A stretch of 64,000 nt of DNA from CALBPI01 sp039700805 (GTDB lineage Bacteria > Pseudomonadota > Gammaproteobacteria > Steroidobacterales > Woeseiaceae). Numbering within the stretch: the stretch's first letter is position 1; the number at the start of each line of letters is the position of its first letter. The stretch is taken from the NCBI GenBank assembly GCA_039700805.1, contig JBCAZE010000001.1:1-64000 (forward strand), read 5' to 3'. Positions 56,670 to 64,000 of the stretch are shown piece after piece. Below the pieces are notes generated by a model. The model searched no databases. It was not told where the DNA came from and worked only from the letters and a program-made list of their open reading frames with translations. Both the position numbers and the translations under genes were made by a program.

Positions 56670-56697
56670 TGATATTAAAGTGATATCACTTTGATAT
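56670..56697. promoter_or_regulatory. Phased repeats, candidate operator of the SPFH-RHH operon
   Basis: TGATAT occurs at 56670, 56681 and 56692, i.e. three direct repeats exactly 11 bp apart. A perfect 16-bp palindrome AAAGTGATATCACTTT (56677-56692) spans the middle one. The array lies about 25-50 bp before the SPFH start. Arc-type dimers bind half-sites about one helical turn apart. Confidence 0.65.
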
Positions 56698-56894
56698 AGA
56701 CGTGTAAAGGGAGATAGGCACCTTTCTTGTGCTGAACCTTCCGTAAGCCATTGACCATAATCAATTTTCTCGATCACTTCCGCTGTGCAGTTTTTTCGCC
56801 GGTTCAGATGCTTTTATCGCACATTCAGTGACTTGCCCCACCCATTTCAAGCATTTTCGGCGCCGGCCGATAGCCTTAAATGGAGGAACATGTT

Positions 56895-58865
56895 GTGAGT
56901 GAATTAGCGGACCACCCGATCAGGCCTAAGCGTCGCCGGACCCTGCGCGCGCATTTGAGCACGCGCGACAAACTTCGAATTCTTTGGCCCTATGTGAAGC
57001 GAAATTTCATCGCACAGGTCCAGGGCATCTGGTTCATCGTTGCCTACTTGGCCGTGTTCCAGATTCTGGTTCTCCAGCTCCCGCTGGTGTACGCCGGCAT
57101 GATCGCCATCGGCATCTTTGTCGTTGCGATGGGCCTCATGTTTTTTATGGAAGGACTGCGGCTTGGATTGATGCCCCTGGGAGAGACGATCGGGTCTGTG
57201 CTTCCCGGCAAAGCCAGCATGACCTGGATTTTACTATTCGCTTTCTTATTGGGCGTCGGCGCAACTTTTGCGGAGCCGGCAATCGCTGTACTTAAAGCGG
57301 CCGGTAGCACTCTGGCGCCGGCAGATGCGCCGCTGCTCTACAGTCTTCTCAATGAGTTCTCGGGCCAACTCGTCGCTGCCGTCGGTGTTGGTGTTGGTGT
57401 TGCGGTATTGCTCGGCGTTCTTCGTTTTTTCTATGCCTGGCCACTCAAAGCGCTCGCCATACCGGGCGTCATTTCACTGCTGGTGTTGTCGATCGTCTAC
57501 AGTCGCAATCCGATACTGGCAGATGTCCTCGGGCTTGCGTGGGATTGCGGCGCGGTGACCACCGGTCCTGTCACAGTGCCGCTTGTGCTCGCACTTGGTA
57601 TCGGCGTCTGCAGAGTGGTGAGCAGTGGCAGCGGCGGCGGAGATGGCGCTCACACGGGATTTGGCATCGTTACGCTCGCATCGCTCTTCCCGATTTTGGC
57701 GGTCTTGTTGCTAGCAGGGTTTCACTATCTGAAAGCGGACTACTACGGTGCACCGAATCAGGTCGCTGCTCTCGTCGAAGTGGATGACGCGCGACAGATC
57801 GCATCCACCGATGCGGCAGAGCATGAACCCCAGTATCAATCGCTGAGCGAGGCTGATGTCAAACGCTACATGGAGACCAATACGCTTCCTGAAAACTATC
57901 GCATTAGTTTCCAAGGCGGCGATGCTGCACTAGTTGATGGCAAGCTATCGCTGCGCGACGCCGAAATCGTTCTGATCAAACCGAGGCCTGATGGCGTCCC
58001 GGTTATCGATAAGACGCTGTGGGATCCATCGAGACATCTCCTTCACGATCTCGGTCAGGCCGGCAAGGAAGCGCTACGCGCGATCATTCCACTCTGTGTT
58101 TTCCTATTCTTGGTCCTTAGGCTCATTCGTCAGAAGCTCGATGACGACAATGATATTGGCATCGGGATCACATTCGCCGTTGTTGGGATGGCGTTCTTTG
58201 GTCTCGGCATTGCGTTAGGGTTGACGCCACTTGGCGGCCAACTCGGCGGCAATATCCCGGTCGCTTTTGCTGAGATCGTGCCTTGGGGTGGTACTTATCT
58301 ACACGCGCCGATGATGTCGGCGAACGCCGGCAAGATGCTCGCCATCGTCTTTGCGTTTTTCCTCGGTTATGGCGCGACATTGGCGGAACCCGCATTGAAC
58401 GCTCTTGGTAATACCGTCGAAGAGATTACGGCTGGTTCATTCAAGAAACGTCTATTGATGCAGAGCGTCGCGTTCGGTGTGGGATTAGGGATCGCCGCGG
58501 GCATCGCCAAAATCGCTTTCAATATCTCGCTTATTTCGATTCTGGCGCCGGCATATTGTGCGGTCGTCATTCTAACAACGCTCGCGCCGAACAACTTTGT
58601 GAACTTCAGTTGGGATAGTGCTGGTGTGACGACGGGACCCATCACGGTACCGCTCGTTCTGGCGATGGGGCTCGGTGTTGGTGGCAACATTCCAGGCGTG
58701 ACGGATGGCTTCGGTATTTTGGCCCTAGCGTCGGTTGGCCCGATCCTCTCGGTGCTATGCGTTGGACTGTATACCCAACGCAAACAACGGGCGTCCGAGG
58801 CGAGTGAATCGGCGGACGATACAACACTGGCGGTTGCCAATATCCCAAGCGTTGAGGCGAGTTGA
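56895..58865 (+). CDS. DUF1538 double-repeat membrane protein
   Basis: A 656-residue polytopic inner-membrane protein built of two homologous DUF1538 halves. Repeated signatures are FLLGVGATFAEPAIAVLKAAG and FFLGYGATLAEPALNALGNTV, and DCGAVTTGPVTVPLVLALGIGV and DSAGVTTGPITVPLVLAMGLGV. A hydrophilic insert (about residues 295-390) separates the halves. I take the GTG at 56895, because GGAGG lies 8 bp before it, inside the reading that would begin at ATG 56880. The family looks like a transporter or channel. It ends 2 bp before a PII-like gene, whose product may gate it. Confidence 0.82.
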   Translation: MSELADHPIRPKRRRTLRAHLSTRDKLRILWPYVKRNFIAQVQGIWFIVAYLAVFQILVLQLPLVYAGMIAIGIFVVAMGLMFFMEGLRLGLMPLGETIGSVLPGKASMTWILLFAFLLGVGATFAEPAIAVLKAAGSTLAPADAPLLYSLLNEFSGQLVAAVGVGVGVAVLLGVLRFFYAWPLKALAIPGVISLLVLSIVYSRNPILADVLGLAWDCGAVTTGPVTVPLVLALGIGVCRVVSSGSGGGDGAHTGFGIVTLASLFPILAVLLLAGFHYLKADYYGAPNQVAALVEVDDARQIASTDAAEHEPQYQSLSEADVKRYMETNTLPENYRISFQGGDAALVDGKLSLRDAEIVLIKPRPDGVPVIDKTLWDPSRHLLHDLGQAGKEALRAIIPLCVFLFLVLRLIRQKLDDDNDIGIGITFAVVGMAFFGLGIALGLTPLGGQLGGNIPVAFAEIVPWGGTYLHAPMMSANAGKMLAIVFAFFLGYGATLAEPALNALGNTVEEITAGSFKKRLLMQSVAFGVGLGIAAGIAKIAFNISLISILAPAYCAVVILTTLAPNNFVNFSWDSAGVTTGPITVPLVLAMGLGVGGNIPGVTDGFGILALASVGPILSVLCVGLYTQRKQRASEASESADDTTLAVANIPSVEAS

Positions 58866-58867
58866 GT

Positions 58868-60043
58868 ATGAACAACGAACACGACCAAAACGAGCTATCC
58901 GTTATTACGGCTGTATTACCCGAATCCAATGCGGACGAGGTGGCTGAACAAGCAATCGTTGCCAACGGACTCTCGGCGCTCAGTTGGAAAGCGCGAACCA
59001 CCCTGTTGAGGACCAACTGGCTATCTCGTTGGATGCCGCCCGTAACGCCTGTGCGATCGGTGATGCAAATGATCGTACCGACGCCTGCTGCAAAGCCGAC
59101 ACTCGCATCGCTGATTCGATCGGCACGATTGCACCAGCAAGTGACCGGTGCAGTATTCAGTACACCGTGCGCGCGTTCATTTGTCGGATCGAAGTTTGTC
59201 GGCTGGTCAGAGAAATCGCTGTCTGCGCCGCATGAGCTTGCCAGCATCGCGAAACCCATGACGGCGATTTTTTGTGTCGTCGGTCCTGACCTTAGTGACC
59301 ACGTCGCGCGCGCAGCGGTTGCGGCGGGCGCTCACGGTCCTGTCATTTCCATTGCTGAGGGCCGCGGACTGCGCGACAGGATTGGTTGGCTGCGGATCAC
59401 CAAAGAGCATCGCCAAGATGTTCAACTCGTGTTGGCGGAACATTCTGTCGCCGGCGGTGTGTTTAATGCGATGGCTCGCGCCGGGCAATTTGATAAGCCG
59501 GGCAGAGGGCTGATCTATTCGATCCCCGTTGATGCGGGTGTATTCAATCTCGCGAGCGAATATGCATCCACAAAACAGACGGCCAGTCTGCAACAGATTA
59601 TCGATGCCATCGATAGTCTCGCTGGGCACAGTCACTGGCGTGAGCATGAAGGTGCAATCCAATCTATTGCATCGCCAACGTACCTAGGTAGCGGCCACGC
59701 AAGCGACATGCCCGAGCGACAGTGTTTGACGGCCGTCGTTCGTCACGCCCAAGCGCATGACCTCAATGAGCTTATTCTCGATTGCGGTGCGAGCGGTATG
59801 AATACGACACAAGCACATCTTGTGTCCGCCTCAGAAGACGAACATGTCGGTGACGCCCGAATTCATGAAGAATACGCATTGATTCGGTCTGTCGTGAGCC
59901 CCGACGTCGGTGAACAACTGTTCTCGGTGCTGGAGCAAGGGGCGGAGGAGCTCGGGTTCGAAGACGTTTGTGTGGCGACTAACCCGATCGATCACTTGGT
60001 CGCCTACGTGCCAGGCAAGAAAGACTACCGTTCAGTGGCTTGA
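58868..60043 (+). CDS. PII-like signalling protein, probably tandem domains
   Basis: A 391-residue protein with PII-like features. In the middle, MTAIFCVVGPDLSDHVARAAVAAGAHGPVISIAEGRGLRDRIGWLRITKEHRQDVQLVLAEH is a ferredoxin-like fold with a T-loop-like stretch, and GVFNAMARAGQFDKPGRGLIYSIPVD matches the PII C-terminal B-loop (consensus TGxxGDGKIFV-PV). N- and C-terminal parts (SVITAVLPESNADEVAEQAI, LTAVVRHAQAHDLNELILDCGASG) look like further copies. The PII uridylylation tyrosine is not obvious. The ATG comes 2 bp after the DUF1538 stop. PII proteins sense adenine nucleotides and 2-oxoglutarate and gate transporters. Confidence 0.78.
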   Translation: MNNEHDQNELSVITAVLPESNADEVAEQAIVANGLSALSWKARTTLLRTNWLSRWMPPVTPVRSVMQMIVPTPAAKPTLASLIRSARLHQQVTGAVFSTPCARSFVGSKFVGWSEKSLSAPHELASIAKPMTAIFCVVGPDLSDHVARAAVAAGAHGPVISIAEGRGLRDRIGWLRITKEHRQDVQLVLAEHSVAGGVFNAMARAGQFDKPGRGLIYSIPVDAGVFNLASEYASTKQTASLQQIIDAIDSLAGHSHWREHEGAIQSIASPTYLGSGHASDMPERQCLTAVVRHAQAHDLNELILDCGASGMNTTQAHLVSASEDEHVGDARIHEEYALIRSVVSPDVGEQLFSVLEQGAEELGFEDVCVATNPIDHLVAYVPGKKDYRSVA

Positions 60044-60048
60044 AACAG

Positions 60049-60064
60049 GGCGCGACGTTGCGCC
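60049..60064. terminator. Short hairpin between convergent genes
   Basis: GGCGC (60049-60053) and GCGCC (60060-60064) pair around a 6-nt loop between the PII-like and HDOD genes. It is short and has no T-run, so it is only a weak candidate. Confidence 0.3.
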
Positions 60065-60081
60065 GATGATCAGCTAGTCCG

Positions 60082-60978
60082 CTAACCCCCGCTCATCGCT
60101 GCCGCATTACGCGCCAATGCCGCCGCCTCGACATCCGTCAAAGTGAGTGCGATCTCTACGACTGTCTCTTCGACTTCGAACGCCGTAGCCGAACGATGGA
60201 CCACATCGTTACGCGATCGTTGCACGTAATCCGCCTCATCTCTGCTGAAGTCGAGCTTGCTCGCACTTGCTGCGGTCATCAGTACTTGCGCTTGCTCGTC
60301 TGAATCTGTGACAGACTCGGCGTAGCGCTCGTAAGTCGCAACGATCGCATCTGGCATTTTCCAATGTTTCGACAGCGCAGCTGTCAGCGACGCAATACTT
60401 GTGCCGAACTGAGTGGTCACACCGCGATCGATCTGTTCCGCATCGAAGCCTTCCGCCTCGGCAAGAATGTCATTGAGCGGTTGTGGGTCGATCACCGCCA
60501 GCACAAGCAAACCGAGTGAGTTACACAGTCCGAGGATAAACGCATTGTCGCGCGTTGCCTGCTCGGGTTTTGGCAGTACGGCGGTCAGCCGTTTGCAGTA
60601 GGCAGCAGTCCTCAATGCGTGGCTCCAAAAACCCTCAGCATCAAACGCCGCGCAGCGACTCGTGTCGAACGCTTGCTGTGTCGCCAGTGCGAACGCCAGC
60701 GTACGGACCGAGTCTGCACCGAGTACGCGATTCACCACTTGGCGCATATCGGTCACCGGCGTTGGGAGCGAGAAAAATGCCGAGTTAGCGAGTCCGATGA
60801 GACGGCCGGCAATCGCTGGATCTTGAGCGACCACATCAGCGATAACATTCCCGTCGACGAATTCGTCGCCGAGTTTGTCGATGATCTGGAGCGCTACGGC
60901 GGGTAACGGTGGGAGCGTGTTGACCTTGGCAATGATATCCACTGCGCTGTCGGATTGTTGGGCTGGAAGTACACTCAT
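60082..60978 (-). CDS. HDOD-domain protein
   Basis: A 298-residue HDOD protein. LPPLPAVALQIIDKLGDEFVDGNVIADVVAQDPAIAGRLIGLANSAFF is the typical HDOD start, and the HD metal residues are lost as in the whole family: FILGLCNSLGLLVL replaces the LLHDIG of real HD-GYP phosphodiesterases. HDOD proteins are regulatory scaffolds in signalling and stress. The ATG at 60978 shares one base with the stop of the GGDEF-EAL gene (TGATG), so the two are coupled and should act in the same c-di-GMP pathway. Confidence 0.87.
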   Translation of the reverse strand: MSVLPAQQSDSAVDIIAKVNTLPPLPAVALQIIDKLGDEFVDGNVIADVVAQDPAIAGRLIGLANSAFFSLPTPVTDMRQVVNRVLGADSVRTLAFALATQQAFDTSRCAAFDAEGFWSHALRTAAYCKRLTAVLPKPEQATRDNAFILGLCNSLGLLVLAVIDPQPLNDILAEAEGFDAEQIDRGVTTQFGTSIASLTAALSKHWKMPDAIVATYERYAESVTDSDEQAQVLMTAASASKLDFSRDEADYVQRSRNDVVHRSATAFEVEETVVEIALTLTDVEAAALARNAAAMSGG

Positions 60979-63272
60979 CAAGCGAGCCTCTTAAGCATAT
61001 CGTTAACGTTCAATTCAGGGGTTAGTAGTTGTGGTTTGGAAATGGAGTAACCCTGGAGCAAGTCCGCTCCCATTTCCGTGACGATGCGCTCTACGTTCGC
61101 GTCCTCGACATGTTCAACGACTGCTTTTAGACCCATCGCATGGGCGATATCGATTATCGACTTTACGAAAATCTGATCTGTGCGGTCATTGGCGAGATCG
61201 TTAACGAACATGCCATCGATCTTTAGATAATCCACGGGCAGTTTCTTCAAATGTGAGAACGACGAAACGCCCGTGCCGAAGTCATCCAGCGCGAACTTGC
61301 ACCCCATATCATGCAGGACGCCCATCAGGCGACCTGCTTCCTTCATATTGTGAATCACCGCAGTTTCGGTAATTTCGAAATTGATCAATCCCGGTTCGAT
61401 CGGTGAATTCTCCATCGATTCAATCAAGAAGTTCACAAACTGATCATTGCCAACGCTGTTGCCGGAGAGGTTGACCCAATACTGGCGGGCTTTGGCGTCA
61501 AACGCTTGGTGGACGTACAGCGTTCGAAGCAAGCTGCGAACAACCCACTCATCAAGCTTTGTCGCGAGGCCATAGCGTTCCGCTGCCGGCATAAATGCGC
61601 CCGGTGGTACCAGACGTTTTTGTTCGATGTCCCGCAGTCGAACCAAGACCTCAACATGCTCTGGACCGGTATCATTCGGGTCTGTTTGTTTGATGGTCTG
61701 GGTGTATAGCGTGAAGCGGTCGTGCTCCATCGCGTCTGTGAGGCGCTGGGCCCAACGAACCTGGCCTCGCTGGTCTTCAACGATCCGGTCATCATTCTCA
61801 GCGATTTCGATACGGTTGCGGCCATTGTTTTTGGCTTCGTAACATGCGGCATCCGCGAGTTGCTTGGCGTCTTCTGCGGAATGTACTTTGCCGTCCACGC
61901 ACGCGATACCAATGCTGACACCGATCCGATAGGTCTCGGCGCCCCAACGGAATCGAATTTCCGCGATATCGACTCGAACAGCTTCCGCCACTTCCAGCGC
62001 TTGGTCTTTGCTGCAGGGCGCCGTCAAGATCGCAAATTCATCACCGCCAAGTCGGCTCACAAGATCACCGGATCTCGCATGCGTTGTTAAGATCCGCGAT
62101 ACCTCCCGCAGAAGATCGTCACCGGCGGCGTGGCCCGATGTGTCATTGACGATCTTGAATTGGTCGAGGTCCATATATAAAAGAAACACATCATCGCGTA
62201 GTGTGGGTTCGACGCTGAAGATGGCGTCCAACTGGTCTTCGAATAGGCGGCGGTTAGCGAGTCCCGTTAGCTCATCTGTCTGTGCTTGCTCACGTAAAGC
62301 GCTGGTTCGATGCTCGATCGCTTGTTCCAGTTGCAGGCGTTCTCTATCCAGCGCATCGACCAGTTGGTTGCGCTCTTGCCCCGCGGCATGCAACACCACG
62401 TTCGCAGAGATAACCACCACGCCATAGAGTTGTACGGTCAAGAAAGTAGATTCGGTGACGCTTGAAACTTGCATCAGTGTGATGGTCAAAGCCGCTATGG
62501 TGGTCACCGAAAGGAACAACAAAGAGGCACGCCGACCGCCGCGGAGTGCGAGCCACATACCCAATGGCATGACCAGCAAAATCACTGGATATTGGCTGTA
62601 ACCCGCGGGAAGCATCATCGATGCAGCGAATAGCACAGCGATCATTGCCGCGCTGCCGGCCAATGGCAGTGCACCCTCCGTCTTGAGTTGGCTGAGCGAC
62701 GATTGGACTGACTCACCTGGAGCAGGCAACAAAGCGGCGAGCAGAGGGGTCACGAAGAGGATGCCGCTGAGATCGGAAAATACCCAGCGCCCAAAAATTG
62801 GTGGGAGCAGTTCTGTCGACAGGCCGCCGACGAATGCCAGTGCGCCGACCCCTACCGTTGCGGAGATCGTACCCATGCCGAGGCCGACAATGCCGATGAA
62901 TAGGATGACCGAATTAACACTGTGGAACGGCGTGTCGGTGCCACCTAGTTTTCGATACAAAACGACTGGTAAGTAACAGCCAATCGCGTTGCCTAAGTTT
63001 GCCAATAGATAAATCGTGTGCGAGCCGTCTTGGAACAACGCGCTGTAGCCGTAGTGCGCCAAGAAAATCGCCGGGATTGCCCGCCACCCGTACTGCAAAA
63101 CCGCCCAAACGCCGAGCCCTGCTGCCGGCCATATGGCGACCACTTCGTTCGATGCGATGCCGACCGAAAATGAAAATGCAATCGTGAGCAGGATGATGAC
63201 GGTGTACACCGCCAACCCGGCGATGTCTGACGGTGCAAACGGATTATTCTGTTGGTTGCTTTTCGATGGCAC
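60978..63272 (-). CDS. MASE1-GGDEF-EAL cyclic-di-GMP enzyme
   Basis: A 764-residue membrane protein. Eight to nine helices form an N-terminal MASE1 sensor (VYTVIILLTIAFSFSVGIASNEVVAIWPAAGLGVWAVLQYGWRAIPAIFLAH). The cyclase domain has an intact GGDEF (residues 409-413, RLGGDEFAIL). The phosphodiesterase domain has EVL in place of EAL (HVEVLVRLRD), a variant found in active enzymes, with NFEITETAVI and DDFGTGVSSFSHLKKLPVDYLKID keeping the metal and catalytic residues. It may make or break c-di-GMP, depending on MASE1. The start is a GTG at 63272; no ATG lies near. Confidence 0.9.
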   Translation of the reverse strand: MPSKSNQQNNPFAPSDIAGLAVYTVIILLTIAFSFSVGIASNEVVAIWPAAGLGVWAVLQYGWRAIPAIFLAHYGYSALFQDGSHTIYLLANLGNAIGCYLPVVLYRKLGGTDTPFHSVNSVILFIGIVGLGMGTISATVGVGALAFVGGLSTELLPPIFGRWVFSDLSGILFVTPLLAALLPAPGESVQSSLSQLKTEGALPLAGSAAMIAVLFAASMMLPAGYSQYPVILLVMPLGMWLALRGGRRASLLFLSVTTIAALTITLMQVSSVTESTFLTVQLYGVVVISANVVLHAAGQERNQLVDALDRERLQLEQAIEHRTSALREQAQTDELTGLANRRLFEDQLDAIFSVEPTLRDDVFLLYMDLDQFKIVNDTSGHAAGDDLLREVSRILTTHARSGDLVSRLGGDEFAILTAPCSKDQALEVAEAVRVDIAEIRFRWGAETYRIGVSIGIACVDGKVHSAEDAKQLADAACYEAKNNGRNRIEIAENDDRIVEDQRGQVRWAQRLTDAMEHDRFTLYTQTIKQTDPNDTGPEHVEVLVRLRDIEQKRLVPPGAFMPAAERYGLATKLDEWVVRSLLRTLYVHQAFDAKARQYWVNLSGNSVGNDQFVNFLIESMENSPIEPGLINFEITETAVIHNMKEAGRLMGVLHDMGCKFALDDFGTGVSSFSHLKKLPVDYLKIDGMFVNDLANDRTDQIFVKSIIDIAHAMGLKAVVEHVEDANVERIVTEMGADLLQGYSISKPQLLTPELNVNDMLKRLA

Positions 63273-63423
63273 GATTCGCTGCTTCTGACATTCTCACTAC
63301 CGAGTAAGAGCGACCAAAAGCGGCGTTTCTTTAATGCTGCTTGGGTGTTATTCGTTTGTCATAACGCGATTCGAAGTGCCTTAAGGTGGAATCTGCGACA
63401 CCACGTCGACACCGTTCTGTCCG

Positions 63424-64000
63424 TCAATGCGGCCCCTCAACAATTTGCCCATTCCGACGCACCGTCAATGGGTGGTAGCCCGACTTCGCCGCATCGAAAA
63501 TCCGCTTCGCTCGGTCGTGCTCACCCGCATCGACCAGTGCTTGATACAACGGGCGCAAAAACTTGTTGCGTCCAATGGTCATCAAGAAGTTCTCAAGTCG
63601 CGCGTCCGCGGGCTCGTAACCGTTTCGAATGGCGATCATCAACCAACTGAAGGCGATCTCGTTGTTTGTCGACGCGGTCAACGCATAGGCATCGTCGAGT
63701 GCATCAAGCTGTGCCACCGACAGTTGCTCTGGCATGTCGTCAAGAAAGTGCTTCCATTGGTGATATGTCCATCCATCGGTCTCGAGTGACGCCGCCGCGA
63801 CGCTGCCGTCGAGAAAAGCACCCCTCGCCGAATCGACAATTGTAAATGCGTCCGATGTGGGTTGCGGTGCGCCTTCGGGTAGCCCCGGTTGATAGATCCA
63901 TTCAAGAATTCTGTCTCGGTCGAGCTGGTCAGCATGTGTGGTCAACAGGGTCTTATCCAGGTACTCAATGAAGCGTTCCGTATGCAAGCTTTCGAACGCA
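63424..64000 (-). CDS. M1 aminopeptidase / leukotriene A4 hydrolase-like, C-terminal part
   Basis: The last 191 residues of a gene that begins beyond the window. They match the helical C-terminal domain of leukotriene A4 hydrolase-type M1 aminopeptidases: FIEYLDKTLL at the end of the catalytic domain, ILEWIYQPGLP, and NNEIAFSWLMIAIRNGYEPADARLENFLMTIGRNKFLRPLYQAL to GYHPLTVRRNGQIV. The zinc site (HExxH) lies upstream, outside the window. The frame is open to the last base of the window. Confidence 0.87.
   Translation of the reverse strand, partial: AFESLHTERFIEYLDKTLLTTHADQLDRDRILEWIYQPGLPEGAPQPTSDAFTIVDSARGAFLDGSVAAASLETDGWTYHQWKHFLDDMPEQLSVAQLDALDDAYALTASTNNEIAFSWLMIAIRNGYEPADARLENFLMTIGRNKFLRPLYQALVDAGEHDRAKRIFDAAKSGYHPLTVRRNGQIVEGPH

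Overview
The window looks like chromosomal DNA of a free-living, probably aquatic, heterotrophic gammaproteobacterium. This is an inference from family types: an E. coli-type SerA with ACT domain, GreB, an EF-G gene standing outside the str operon, a GlyGly-CTERM (rhombosortase-type) protein tail, a TonB-dependent receptor paired with an SSS symporter, and azurin/CopAB copper proteins. I see no rRNA, tRNA, CRISPR array, transposase, integrase or phage gene. A 100-N assembly gap (47178-47277) lies inside copA.

Layout. 1-5.4 kb: azurin with a Fur-like box upstream, a glycine-zipper lipoprotein, an alpha/beta hydrolase, a secreted PD40 beta-propeller protein, a TetA-type MFS exporter and a DUF1579 protein. 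5.5-9.6 kb: a coupled pair of a kynureninase-like PLP enzyme and a PrnB-like (IDO/TDO superfamily) haem protein, then a LysR regulator divergent from a pirin. 9.6-20.4 kb: a gamma-glutamylcyclotransferase-like/lipase-like overlapping pair, a giant DUF2339 membrane protein, a VOC protein, a second pirin, a secreted hydrolase, and a spinster-type MFS transporter coupled to a PhyH dioxygenase. 20.7-33.4 kb (all +): a multi-PAS histidine kinase, then HyuA-HyuB-fructosamine kinase (overlapping), a DUF429 protein, SerA overlapping a D-2-hydroxyglutarate dehydrogenase-type flavoprotein, and an unknown protein.

33.4-42.8 kb is a carbohydrate-type catabolic locus: a Gfo/Idh/MocA dehydrogenase, an aldo/keto reductase and a TauD-like dioxygenase form one operon. 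Next to it lie a LacI regulator, a TonB-dependent receptor and a sodium/solute symporter, with a KDPG aldolase divergent from the symporter. A 40-bp element containing a 22-bp palindrome occurs twice at identical internal spacing, once before the dehydrogenase operon and once before the receptor, which ties both to the LacI protein. The aldolase is the first gene of an overlapping run with a serine hydrolase and a SorAB-like sulfite dehydrogenase/cytochrome c pair.

45.8-49 kb is a copper-resistance module: CsoR divergent from copA-copB over one operator, CopA carrying a 20-residue Met/His-rich tandem repeat. 49-53 kb holds greB, a small lipoprotein, fusA and a row of small hairpins after it. 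53.4-64 kb carries a GlyGly-CTERM reprolysin-like metalloprotease, an SPFH/ribbon-helix-helix operon with three 11-bp-phased repeats in front of it, a DUF1538 membrane protein with a PII-like partner, an HDOD protein coupled to a MASE1-GGDEF-EAL enzyme, and the 3' part of an LTA4-hydrolase-like M1 aminopeptidase cut by the window end.

The most promising leads are the two-site LacI regulon, the SPFH-RHH operon with its phased repeats, the PrnB-like/kynureninase-like pair, the DUF1538/PII-like pair, and the CopA repeat hidden by the gap.
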